Source: Alphaproteobacteria bacterium
GTDB lineage: Bacteria > Pseudomonadota > Alphaproteobacteria > Rickettsiales > UBA6187
Direction: 5' to 3'
NCBI GenBank assembly: GCA_024280585.1
Contig: JAJRPW010000009.1
Coordinates: 1 to 21,074, forward strand
DNA: 21,074 nucleotides
Part shown: one piece after another, positions 7,726-15,628 of the stretch
Position numbering within the stretch: position 1 is the first letter of the stretch
How the letters are laid out: every line of letters starts with the position of its first letter
The notes under the pieces: model-generated
Seen by the model: only the letters and a program-made list of their open reading frames with translations
Told to the model about the DNA's origin: nothing
Database searches by the model: none
Translations under genes and position numbers: made by a program

Positions 7726-8724
7726 ATGAGCCAAAAACACGCAGCATTAGAAACGTATTTAGCCCCATTAAAGGAGATTTTTGCCGAAGACGGAGTTGCC
7801 GAGGTTTCGATAAATACGCCTGGCGAAGCATGGATCGAAAAATTCGGGGATATGTCTAAAATTAGTGTTCCTGAATTTGATTTCGAGCATTTAAAGGGGC
7901 TTGCCCGGCTGATTGCACAATCCACGGAGCAAAGAGTTAGCGAGGAAGCTCCGCTTTTATCCGCTACATTACCTAATGGCTTTCGTATACAGGTTGTTTT
8001 TCCTCCGGCATGTGAATCGGGAACGGTTGCGATTTCTATCAGGAAAGGCTCTACTTTAAACTGGAATTTGGATGATTACGATAAAATGGGAGCGTTTGAC
8101 CATACGGCCACGGAAGAAATTACCGATGATAATAATGCGGTTTTATGCAAGCTTCTTGATGAAAATAATATCAAAGAATTTTTGATAAACTCTATTCTAT
8201 GGAAAAAAAATATTATAATAAGCGGCGGTACATCAACGGGTAAGACCACTTTTACCAATGCTTGTTTGAAAACAATTCCCAGCGATGAACGACTTATAAC
8301 GGTTGAGGATGCACGCGAAATTGTTTTGGATGACCACCCCAATAAGGTTCACCTTCTCGCCTCAAAAGGTGGACAAGGAAGGGCTAATGTGACGACCCAG
8401 GATTTAATAGAAGCTTGTTTGCGGCTTAGGCCGGATCGTATAATTGTCGGTGAGCTGCGTGGAACGGAGGCATTTGGCTTCCTTCGCGCGATTAATACAG
8501 GGCATCCTGGGTCTATTTCGACACTGCATGCGGACACACCGAATATGGCGCTGGAACAACTGAAGCTCATGGTAATGCAGGCGGGGCTTGGTATGCCGCC
8601 AGCTGAGGTCAAACAATATATACTGGAAGTTATTGATATCGTTATTCAGCTTAAAAGAACCGGCAAAGTTCGTCATATTTCAGAGATATATTTTAAAGGC
8701 CATAATCAACCAGGTGAAGAATAA
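7726..8724 (+). CDS. virB11: Type IV secretion system ATPase VirB11
   Basis: VirB11 is a hexameric traffic ATPase on the cytoplasmic face of the T4SS that supports channel assembly and substrate transfer. The 332-residue protein has an N-terminal domain (about 1-135; VAEVSINTPGEAWIEKFG is typical of VirB11). A RecA-like ATPase domain follows, with Walker A GGTSTGKT (167-174), an Asp box (LITVEDAREI), the Walker B segment RIIVGELRG (ending at 246) and a His box (GHPGSISTLHAD). All catalytic motifs are intact. The gene starts 18 bases after virB10 with a weak ribosome binding site, and its TAA stop overlaps the virD4 ATG by one base (TAATG). The related pilus ATPases PilB and PilT are longer or carry different N-terminal domains, and the context points to VirB11. 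Confidence 0.95.
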   Translation: MSQKHAALETYLAPLKEIFAEDGVAEVSINTPGEAWIEKFGDMSKISVPEFDFEHLKGLARLIAQSTEQRVSEEAPLLSATLPNGFRIQVVFPPACESGTVAISIRKGSTLNWNLDDYDKMGAFDHTATEEITDDNNAVLCKLLDENNIKEFLINSILWKKNIIISGGTSTGKTTFTNACLKTIPSDERLITVEDAREIVLDDHPNKVHLLASKGGQGRANVTTQDLIEACLRLRPDRIIVGELRGTEAFGFLRAINTGHPGSISTLHADTPNMALEQLKLMVMQAGLGMPPAEVKQYILEVIDIVIQLKRTGKVRHISEIYFKGHNQPGEE

Positions 8725-10502
8725 TGGTTCGTCATATACGCAATTTTATTATCATATCACTGATTGTTGCCATAGTTTTGGCAGCCTGTCTTGCTGTGTC
8801 TTCATTGCTGGTTACGATTGCGATTTCCGACCCGGTGAATATAAAATTTACCGGCGATATTCTCGGTGACGGCGCGCATTACTGGACGCATTTTACCCAT
8901 TGGTGGGGGGTCTGGTGGAAGTATAAATCACAGTTAGATTTCGATTCCAAGAATTTTTTTGTAGTTAAATTATTTTCCCTGACTTTTATACCTATGGTTT
9001 TCCTTGGGACGCTAATCTTCTTATTCCGCGCTCCTTTGATGGATTGGCGGCCATATAAAAAGCATGAATCCATTCACGGTGACGCTAAATGGGCCAACGA
9101 AAAAGAAATTAAAAAAGCTGGATTGCGCGAAAAAAAAGGCATGATTTTGGGTCGTGATTTACGGGGAAAACTCCTGGTAGCCGGTGGTTACCAACATGCG
9201 TTGTTGTTCGCGCCGACAGGTTCCGGTAAAGGTGTCGGATTCGTAATCCCTAACCTATTATATTGGGAAGATTCCTGTTTTTGTCATGACATCAAGCTAG
9301 AAAACTATGAAATAACAAGTGGTTGGCGTAAGAATGCTTTAGGCCAGAAAGTTTATTTATGGAGCCCGGCAGATAGTAATGGGGTGAGCCACTGCTATAA
9401 TCCTCTGGAGTGGATTAGCACAAAACCGGGACAAATGGTTGATGATGTGCAAAAAATTGCCAATATCCTGCTGCCTGATAATTCAGATTTTTGGGAGAGT
9501 GAGGCCAGAAGTTTATTCGCCGGAATTGTCCTTTATTTATGCGCTGTTCCCGAGAAAACACAGTCATTTGGTGAAGTGGTGCGAACCATGCGAAGTGACG
9601 ATGTGGTCTATAATCTAGCGGTTATTTTGGATACGATCGGCAAAGAAATCCACCCGGTTGCCTATATGAATATCGCGTCTTTCCTACAAAAAGCAGATAA
9701 AGAGCGGTCCGGTGTAATATCGACAATGAATGCAAAATTAGAACTTTGGGCCAACCCGCTGATCGACACGGCGACAGCCAGCAGCGACTTTAATATCAGC
9801 ATGTTTAAACGCGAGGCGACAACGGTTTATGTCGGACTGACTCCCGATAACCTGAAGCGTTTGGAACCTTTAATGCAGATTTTTTATCAGCAAGCCTCGG
9901 AATTTTTAAGCCGTCAATTGCCGGGTGAGGAAGAAAAATACGGTGTAATGTTTATGATGGATGAGTTCCCGACTTTGGGGAAAATGGAGCAGTTTAAATC
10001 CGGTATTGCCTATTTTCGTGGTTATAATATGCGGCTATTCCTGATTATTCAGGATACTGAGCAGCTAAAGGATATTTATGAAGATGCGGGCATGAACTCA
10101 TTTTTATCGAACTCAACTTATCGGATAACTTTCGCGGCAAATAACGTTGAAACTGCTGAGCTTATCTCCAAAATGGTGGGTAATAAAACGGTGGATCAAG
10201 TGTCGGCTAATAAGCCCAAATTCCTGGATTTAAACCCGGCATCGCGTTCATTGCACGTATCAGAAACACAACGGGCATTACTCTTACCGCAGGAAGTAAT
10301 TAATCTGGATCGCGACTCTCAAATCCTGTTAATTGAGGCTAGCCCGCCAATTAAATCGAAAAAAATCAAGTATTATAAAGATTCTCTTTTCATGAAAAGA
10401 TTGCTGCCGCCAATTGAAGTTCCGATACAAGAGCCTTATGACCCAAGAAAGCATCGGGCTGAAGAGAAAAAAGAACAAAAAGAGCAACCGCAGGAAGCCT
10501 AA
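8724..10502 (+). CDS. virD4: Type IV secretion coupling protein VirD4
   Basis: VirD4 is the membrane-anchored coupling ATPase that recruits protein or DNA substrates to the T4SS. The 592-residue protein has two N-terminal membrane segments (about 10-33 and 84-102) with a Trp-rich periplasmic loop between them. The cytoplasmic ATPase domain shows Walker A APTGSGKG (163-170) and Walker B MFMMDEFPTLGKM with D413 and E414. IHGDAKWANEKEI before the ATPase and FLIIQDTEQLKDIYED after it are typical of the TraG/VirD4 family. The C-terminal tail (PRKHRAEEKKEQKEQ) is charged. It is translationally coupled to virB11 and ends the operon. Only 7 bases separate its stop from that of the convergent pilin gene, so no separate terminator fits between them. 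No relaxase gene is nearby, which favours protein substrates over conjugation. Confidence 0.95.
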   Translation: MVRHIRNFIIISLIVAIVLAACLAVSSLLVTIAISDPVNIKFTGDILGDGAHYWTHFTHWWGVWWKYKSQLDFDSKNFFVVKLFSLTFIPMVFLGTLIFLFRAPLMDWRPYKKHESIHGDAKWANEKEIKKAGLREKKGMILGRDLRGKLLVAGGYQHALLFAPTGSGKGVGFVIPNLLYWEDSCFCHDIKLENYEITSGWRKNALGQKVYLWSPADSNGVSHCYNPLEWISTKPGQMVDDVQKIANILLPDNSDFWESEARSLFAGIVLYLCAVPEKTQSFGEVVRTMRSDDVVYNLAVILDTIGKEIHPVAYMNIASFLQKADKERSGVISTMNAKLELWANPLIDTATASSDFNISMFKREATTVYVGLTPDNLKRLEPLMQIFYQQASEFLSRQLPGEEEKYGVMFMMDEFPTLGKMEQFKSGIAYFRGYNMRLFLIIQDTEQLKDIYEDAGMNSFLSNSTYRITFAANNVETAELISKMVGNKTVDQVSANKPKFLDLNPASRSLHVSETQRALLLPQEVINLDRDSQILLIEASPPIKSKKIKYYKDSLFMKRLLPPIEVPIQEPYDPRKHRAEEKKEQKEQPQEA

Positions 10503-10509
10503 ATAAAGG

Positions 10510-11406
10510 TTAGGGCTGGAAACAAAATGACACGATTGTAGCGGCCAATAGCAAACAATTTGTATCATCAGGGTTAGAAGCACCCGTACAAGTTGCAGCA
10601 GCACTATCCGCAGCAGCGCAAACATCATCATCTGTTACACCGCCAACCTCATCAATTATCTGCGTTTTAGCCCGGTATCTTACAACATCATCGAAGGTTG
10701 CCGTCTCTGATCTTTGCACAAAAATTATATCAGCATCGGTATTTTCAAGCTCATCAGCATCCGAGGAGGCTGTAAGGCGCGTGGTACTGCCATTTTTTTT
10801 CCAGGCACCAAACCCATTATCGCCATTGCTGATTAATGCATAAACCGCTTCGAGCGTTTTGGCTGTTCCCGATGCATCATTAATTCTTATACCACCAGTC
10901 GGATTTTGCCTGAAACATTTTTGATAATCAGCATGAGGCGTAGAATCCGCACAATTTGTATTTATTGTTATATTCAGAGCCATTTTATAATCAACCGCAT
11001 AAGAAATCCGTCGACCCCAACCATCAATCATAACATCATCAGCCAAATTCAGGGTTTTTGTCGGAACCACCCCGATATATATATCACCGCTGCTCAAGCC
11101 ATGATCTGCACCTAAATTCTGACAGCCAGCAACTGTTGGAGCAGATCCTTGCCCTTCAACACCATAATTTGCTGCAGTTATCGCAACGGAACCACTGGCA
11201 GGACATGGAATTCTTTGGTTATTTATCAGAAAAAGATCCAGAGCTGTTGCGATTTCATCCATTTTATCTTCGGTTTCTTCTAGTTTTTCAGCTTCAGTTT
11301 TTTTGGTTGCAAGGGTAAGTGCTCCGCCTAAAGTGATACCAATTACGCTTAGAACCACCGACAATTCTACCAAAGAAAATCCTAGTTGTTTTAATCTTTT
11401 TTTCAT
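10510..11406 (-). CDS. Type IV pilin-like protein 1 (prepilin N-terminal cleavage/methylation motif)
   Basis: The 298-residue protein opens with a short basic leader and the prepilin peptidase site LG-FSLVELS: cleavage after G9, with E14 as the conserved Glu+5 of the mature chain. A hydrophobic helix follows (residues 10-33). The large C-terminal domain has several cysteines. It shares blocks with the second pilin upstream: IPCPASG, NYGVEG, VVPTKTLNLADDVMIDGW, RRISYAVD, LISNGDNGFGAWKKNGS and ADELEN. At almost 300 residues it is longer than typical major pilins, so it may be a minor or type IVb-like pilin or a pseudopilin. AAAGG lies close upstream of the ATG as ribosome binding site. The MITE-like palindrome separates it from the second pilin gene on the same strand. 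The gene converges on virD4 with a 7-base gap. Confidence 0.82.
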   Translation of the reverse strand: MKKRLKQLGFSLVELSVVLSVIGITLGGALTLATKKTEAEKLEETEDKMDEIATALDLFLINNQRIPCPASGSVAITAANYGVEGQGSAPTVAGCQNLGADHGLSSGDIYIGVVPTKTLNLADDVMIDGWGRRISYAVDYKMALNITINTNCADSTPHADYQKCFRQNPTGGIRINDASGTAKTLEAVYALISNGDNGFGAWKKNGSTTRLTASSDADELENTDADIIFVQRSETATFDDVVRYRAKTQIIDEVGGVTDDDVCAAADSAAATCTGASNPDDTNCLLLAATIVSFCFQP

Positions 11407-11468
11407 ATTAACCTTTTTACGGTGTTTTCTAAATTCAATTACTACTAGGAGACATTAATTTTATAATA

Positions 11469-11614
11469 TTAGGACTTACGCATGAAGTCGTCTTTTTGTT
11501 TGTTTTGTCGTTAAAAATAACCTAAAAATGCTCATGTACTTCGTGTACATTCCGCTTTTTAGAACATTTTTGCCTAAAAACAAATCAAAAATACTCGTCA
11601 TGCGTAAGTCCTAA
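11469..11614. mobile_element. MITE-like palindromic element with 17-bp perfect terminal inverted repeats
   Basis: The ends TTAGGACTTACGCATGA (11469-11485) and TCATGCGTAAGTCCTAA (11598-11614) are perfect inverted copies. The interior continues as an imperfect palindrome: T-rich left inner arm against A-rich right inner arm, then CTAAAAA against TTTTTAG. It centres on a hairpin, ATGTAC (11534-11539), loop TTCGT, GTACAT (11545-11550). It has no coding capacity. If the repeats are taken as GGACTTACGCATGA, both sides are flanked by TA, which would fit a TA target duplication as made by IS630/Tc1-type transposases. It fills most of the 290-bp gap between the two pilin genes; the rest of that gap is A+T-rich with nothing recognisable. 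No transposase is present, so it would be a non-autonomous element or a structural repeat. Confidence 0.72.
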
Positions 11615-11696
11615 ATATTTTAGCGTATTAAACATACGTGTATATTATAAAATTAATGAACGACAACGTAGGAATGAATTTACCGAAGCACCATAT

Positions 11697-12701
11697 TTAT
11701 TCCATACAACGTGCAGCAACATCATCTGCAAAACTCTCACAATTAGATTCATCGGCCGCGCCAGTACAATTATTGCTGCCGGGGTTTATGATAATATCCG
11801 CTGCAATTCCGCAGTCAACATCATATAACGAAGCGCCGGCATCCTTTACAATTTGATCTTTCGTCTTGAAGCTTACAATATCATCGAATAATTCGCGAGT
11901 AGCACCTGATGTTAAATCATCACCTTTTTTATACTCTTTCAATACAAAAACATTATCCAAAGCTGTATCAACACCAGCAACAGTAAATTCAGCGTTTTCA
12001 AGCTCATCAGCAGAGTTAGTTCTATATGGGTTGCCAACCGGAAAGCCGTTTATCCGCGTTGAGCTGCCATTTTTTGTATAAGCCCCGTGGCCATTTTCTC
12101 CATGACTTAAAATCACATAAATCGCATTAGTGACTCGGTTTCCGCCCGATTCATCCTCAATTGTGATAGCAGCTAAACTGCCCGGCGCGTCGATAAAACA
12201 AACATCGACCGTATCACCATCGGTCCAGCTGCAGCTACCGTTGGTTGTAGAATTATTTGCATATCTGATATCAACCGCGTAGGTAAATCTTCTATCCCAG
12301 CCATCAAACATAAAGTCGTCCGGTAATTGCAAGGTTCTTATTGGAATAACCCCCTGTTCAACTATTATCGGAGCAGAAGAATAGGTAAAATTTTCCAATG
12401 GACAGTCGGTTGCGGTTGGCGTTCCCTCCAATCCAAAATTTGCATCCGATGTGGGTAATGTCCCGTCAGCCGGGCAAGGCAGGCGATAATTAGTCTCCAA
12501 AAACCCAGCCATAGCCTCATTAAGCCGCTCCATCTTCGCCTTGGTTTCAAATTTCTTGATATAATAATCGCTAGTGACGGCAACGGACAAAGCACTTGAC
12601 GCTATAAGCCCTATAATCGCTAAAGAAATTGATAATTCTACCAGCGAAAAGCCTTGTATATTCTTACTTTTGTTCAGTTTATTCATCATAAAATAATACA
12701 T
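11697..12701 (-). CDS. Type IV pilin-like protein 2, paralogue of the neighbouring pilin
   Basis: The 334-residue protein carries the prepilin motif QG-FSLVELS (cleavage after G17, E22 as Glu+5 of the mature chain) and a hydrophobic helix to about residue 40. The large C-terminal domain matches pilin 1 in many blocks: LPCPADG, NFGLEG, VIPIRTLQLPDDFMFDGW, RRFTYAVD, ILSHGENGHGAYTKNGS and ADELEN. The N-terminus is uncertain. The longest frame starts at 12701, but in-frame ATGs at 12689 and 12686 give a more usual short leader (MMNKLNKSKNIQG). They also leave a normal untranslated leader after the promoter at 12715-12744. No start has a clear Shine-Dalgarno sequence. It would be processed by the prepilin peptidase encoded divergently next to it. 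Which of the two pilins builds the fibre and which caps it cannot be told. Confidence 0.83.
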   Translation of the reverse strand: MYYFMMNKLNKSKNIQGFSLVELSISLAIIGLIASSALSVAVTSDYYIKKFETKAKMERLNEAMAGFLETNYRLPCPADGTLPTSDANFGLEGTPTATDCPLENFTYSSAPIIVEQGVIPIRTLQLPDDFMFDGWDRRFTYAVDIRYANNSTTNGSCSWTDGDTVDVCFIDAPGSLAAITIEDESGGNRVTNAIYVILSHGENGHGAYTKNGSSTRINGFPVGNPYRTNSADELENAEFTVAGVDTALDNVFVLKEYKKGDDLTSGATRELFDDIVSFKTKDQIVKDAGASLYDVDCGIAADIIINPGSNNCTGAADESNCESFADDVAARCME

Positions 12702-12714
12702 GTTTTATGTATTT

Positions 12715-12744
12715 AGTATAACATTTTTTTGCAGTTTAGTACAA
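12715..12744 (-). promoter_or_regulatory. Candidate sigma-70 promoter for pilin 2
   Basis: Read on the minus strand, -35 TTGTAC (12739-12744) and -10 TATACT (12715-12720) are separated by 18 bp that include a run of seven A. Transcription would start near 12708, only about 7 bases before the ATG at 12701. This favours translation from the ATGs at 12689 or 12686. The gap 12702-12810 must also hold the promoter of the divergent prepilin peptidase gene. Confidence 0.5.
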
Positions 12745-12810
12745 ATTTTTCAGTAGCAAATACAATATTTCTGATTTACTATAGGCTCTGCTAACAAACG
12801 AGAAATACTA

Positions 12811-13578
12811 ATGGAAATATTTTATCAACAGTTACCATTTATTATATTTTCCTTCATATTTGGCCTGATATTCGGCAGTTTTGCTACTATGGCCAGCTAT
12901 CGTATACCAAGGGGTGAGGATTTAATTTATAAAAAATCACGCTGCCCTTCATGTGAACATGATTTGGGATTCTTAGATCTTTTTCCCGTTTTTTCATGGG
13001 TTTTCAGCGGTGGAAAATGTCGTCATTGCAAGCTCAAAGTGAGCTGTCGTTATCCGCTTACAGAACTTGTAATGGGGGTATTATTTGTCCTTATATACAT
13101 GCAATCAGGATTAACATTAGAGGCTTTGTCGCTATTTGGCACGGTAGTTTGTCTGGTTATAATGGTAGTAACTGACCTGGAACAAAGAATTATCCCGGAT
13201 TTAATACAAATTGCATTAGTACCACTTGGAATTTTATATCTTTATTCACAAAATGCCGAAATCCACCAATATTTTACAGGCCCAATACTCGGATTGACCG
13301 TTGCTGCTGCCCTGCGCCAAGGATTTTATTTATGGAAAAAACGCGAAGGGCTGGGCATGGGCGATGTAAAATTTTTTGCTGTTGCCGGATTATTTCTGGG
13401 AATTGATGCGTTTGCCCCATTTATGCTTTATTCGGGCATTATCGGAGTATTATTTTCCATCATATGGAAAATGCTCGGCAAAGGCGAGGAGTTCCCCTTC
13501 GGCCCGGCATTGGCCATATCCATGCTGGCATGCTTATTATTTCCACAATATACAGTCAATCTTTTTTATTCGCTGTAA
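12811..13578 (+). CDS. pilD: Prepilin peptidase (type IV leader peptidase, PilD/GspO family)
   Basis: This inner-membrane aspartic protease cleaves the leader of prepilins after glycine and usually N-methylates the new N-terminus. The 255-residue polytopic protein has the family's N-terminal cytoplasmic domain with two CxxC pairs (C45/C48 and C70/C73), the zinc-binding pattern of bifunctional enzymes. Its catalytic aspartates are D122 in VTDLEQRIIPD and D185 in the GMGDVKF motif. FGSFATMASYRIPRGE near the start is also typical. The gene is divergent from pilin 2, its likely substrate, and lies upstream of the secretin gene. A weak promoter may be TAGCAA (12754-12759) with TACTAT (12777-12782). 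The ribosome binding site is weak. All key residues are present, so activity is expected. Confidence 0.95.
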   Translation: MEIFYQQLPFIIFSFIFGLIFGSFATMASYRIPRGEDLIYKKSRCPSCEHDLGFLDLFPVFSWVFSGGKCRHCKLKVSCRYPLTELVMGVLFVLIYMQSGLTLEALSLFGTVVCLVIMVVTDLEQRIIPDLIQIALVPLGILYLYSQNAEIHQYFTGPILGLTVAAALRQGFYLWKKREGLGMGDVKFFAVAGLFLGIDAFAPFMLYSGIIGVLFSIIWKMLGKGEEFPFGPALAISMLACLLFPQYTVNLFYSL

Positions 13579-13764
13579 CGCTTCCCAAACAACAAACCAT
13601 TAAACATATATATTTTAACTGTTTGTTAACACTCTTGTGGTAAAACTAATGATACTAGCGGTAGTTTAATTAGATATTTTATCAACTTTTAGTTACATAT
13701 CTTCAAAAACTATGGCCAGAAGTAGGGAACTAAAGAAGGTCATTAATAGACCAGGGTATAGTAT

Positions 13765-15540
13765 ATGTTAGGAAAAATAATAATTGCAAAACGGATATTG
13801 CTTTTAACTATTTGCTTTAGCTTATTTTCTTGCACATTACAAGAGAAGGATAGAAAAAGATTTGCGGGATTAATCGATTCTGACTTAGGTCTGTCCCGAG
13901 ATGATTTTAAAAATAACTTACTACCAATCAATGATTATAGGGTAAAAAGCAAACGCCAACCATCCAAGAAATCAGAAATGTTAGAGCCGGAAATACCTGA
14001 AGTTTCCGATATATTATCGGCACCGATTCCGCCAAAAATTGGTGACAGTAAATTGGTATCATTATCTGTAACAGAAGATGTACCCTTAAAAGATATCCTT
14101 ATTGAATTGGGCAGGCTTGCCGAACTTGACATGGAAATAGACTCAAATATTGAAGGCGGCATTATATTTAGTGTAAGGGATAAACCTTTCGACGTAGTTT
14201 TAGACAGAATAGTAAGTCTCGCCAAATTAAGATATAGTATTACTGATAACATTATCAAAATAGAAAGGGACTTGCCTTATAAAATCGATTATCCGGTGGA
14301 TTTTTTGAATATAATACGTTCAAACACAGGATCAATGACTATAGACACGCAAGTTTTAAGTAGTTCAGGAGGTTCAGGAAGTTCAGGAAGTTCAGGAAGT
14401 TCAGGAGGTTCAGGAAGCTCAGGAGGTCGTGGACTTTCTTCCGGTTCAAAAAACGCTATTATTTCAAGCTATGAAGGTGATTTATGGCAATCAATTGAAA
14501 CTACCCTAACTGCTATATTAGAATTTTCGAATAATGGTGATATAGGAAGCGACAGCTCTTCAAGCTTTCAAACGAACAGACAAGCCGGCATTATAACTGC
14601 TTTTGCAACGCAGGCACAACATATAGATGTTGCAAAATATTTAGACCAGGTTGAAGAATCATCTTCAGCACAAGTTTTGATTGAAGCAAAGGTTGTTGAA
14701 GTAAATTTAGACGAAGAGTATAAAATGGGTATTAACTGGGGTGTTTTAGCTGATAATAATGCAGGGCTAAAGCTGAGAAACACTTTCGATGCAGGTGTGA
14801 ATATTAGTTCCAGCAACTTCTTTCAATTTGCATCATTTGGTAATGATTTAGCTTCTGCAGTTAACATGACCGAAAAATTTGGCATCGCCAGAACATTATC
14901 CAGCCCACGCCTGCACGCTATGAATAATCAACAGGCAGTGCTCACTTTTGCAAGAAATCATGTATATTTCACGCTGGAAGTTCAGGAAGAATCTGATGGA
15001 ACCGGTGCTGCTGCTATTACGACTTTAACCATTGACAGCGCACGCCACACAGTGCCTGTTGGTATTATATTATCTCTGCAACCTTCAATAAATCTTAGAA
15101 CACAAGAAGTAACTATGAATATCCGCCCGACTTTATCAAGAATTTTGGAAGAAGTAAGTGATCCTGGTGTTGATATTATAGTTGGACGACAAAATTTAAA
15201 TCTTGCTGCTGGTGCAACTCCCGTTACAGCCACGAGTAAAATTCCTGTAATAGAAGTGAGAGAATTGGATTCTGTCATGAAAGTAAAGAGCGGCGAAGTT
15301 ATGATTATTGGCGGGTTAATGCAAGATAAGCTAACTAACGAAGAAAACGGCGTCCCTGTATTAAGCAAGATTCCTTTCCTGGGTAATATGTTCAAAGGAA
15401 CTGAAGAAGTATCAGAAATAATCGAAACAGTAATATTTATAAAAGCCACCATAATTGACAATGGAAACAGCAAAATTGGTGCTGCCGACCAAAATGTTTA
15501 TAAAACATACACCAGGGATCCAAGGCCGCTTGCTTTTTAA
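13765..15540 (+). CDS. mshL: Type IV pilus secretin lipoprotein (MshL/PilQ-like)
   Basis: Secretins are multimeric outer-membrane channels through which pili pass. The 591-residue protein has a signal sequence with lipobox LFSC (C23 as the lipidated cysteine). A short N0/STN-like domain follows (about 95-167), then a linker with IDYPVDFLNIIRS. A Ser/Gly-rich insert (about 199-228) precedes the C-terminal secretin domain (about 245-575), which shows SSAQVLIEAKVVEVNL, LSSPRLHAMNNQQA and the signature GVPVLSKIPFLGNMF (529-543). One N-domain, a lipoprotein signal and the type of linker resemble MshL of type IVb pili more than long PilQ proteins. AGGG at 13753-13756 is a suitable ribosome binding site. 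The 186-bp gap before it has no clear promoter, only a weak inverted repeat AACAAAC/GTTTGTT. PilQ and GspD are the alternatives for the name. Confidence 0.88.
   Translation: MLGKIIIAKRILLLTICFSLFSCTLQEKDRKRFAGLIDSDLGLSRDDFKNNLLPINDYRVKSKRQPSKKSEMLEPEIPEVSDILSAPIPPKIGDSKLVSLSVTEDVPLKDILIELGRLAELDMEIDSNIEGGIIFSVRDKPFDVVLDRIVSLAKLRYSITDNIIKIERDLPYKIDYPVDFLNIIRSNTGSMTIDTQVLSSSGGSGSSGSSGSSGGSGSSGGRGLSSGSKNAIISSYEGDLWQSIETTLTAILEFSNNGDIGSDSSSSFQTNRQAGIITAFATQAQHIDVAKYLDQVEESSSAQVLIEAKVVEVNLDEEYKMGINWGVLADNNAGLKLRNTFDAGVNISSSNFFQFASFGNDLASAVNMTEKFGIARTLSSPRLHAMNNQQAVLTFARNHVYFTLEVQEESDGTGAAAITTLTIDSARHTVPVGIILSLQPSINLRTQEVTMNIRPTLSRILEEVSDPGVDIIVGRQNLNLAAGATPVTATSKIPVIEVRELDSVMKVKSGEVMIIGGLMQDKLTNEENGVPVLSKIPFLGNMFKGTEEVSEIIETVIFIKATIIDNGNSKIGAADQNVYKTYTRDPRPLAF
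14362..14424 (+). repeat. 9-bp minisatellite inside the secretin gene (7 units)
   Basis: Seven head-to-tail copies of [AG]G[TC]TCAGGA encode alternating SSG and GSG (residues 200-220) in the linker between the N-domain and the secretin domain. The unit is a multiple of three, so copy-number changes keep the frame. Slipped-strand mispairing could change the linker length between strains. Confidence 0.9.
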
Positions 15541-15572
15541 AATTTTCTAAGATTTACTATGTTGATCTTTTA

Positions 15573-15609
15573 GATAAAGACGCTACTATTGATCAGTAGC
15601 GTCTTTATC
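15573..15609 (+). terminator. Hairpin terminator after the secretin gene
   Basis: A perfect 15-bp stem, GATAAAGACGCTACT against AGTAGCGTCTTTATC, encloses a 7-base loop, 33 bases after the secretin stop codon. The T-run is short and lies inside the right arm, so strength is uncertain. It separates the pilus genes from the next operon. The only sequence left for a promoter of the ABC permease operon is around and inside this hairpin, unless transcription reads through. Confidence 0.7.
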
Positions 15610-15628
15610 ATATCTAAGGCATAATTCT

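Noticed and set aside
8724..10502. Conjugation (TraG-type) rather than effector-type coupling protein
   Set aside because: It cannot be excluded from the protein alone, but no relaxase or oriT-like context is visible and the operon order matches the Rickettsiales secretion system.
11638..11856. Small plus-strand open frame near the MITE-like element
   Set aside because: Most of it is antisense to the conserved C-terminal part of pilin 2, and it has no domain or ribosome binding site.
14362..14424. Possible CRISPR or intergenic repeat array
   Set aside because: The units are 9 bp, contiguous without spacers and in frame within the secretin gene.
14982..15473. Minus-strand open frame of 163 codons inside the secretin gene
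   Set aside because: It overlaps the conserved secretin domain on the plus strand and looks like a complement shadow.
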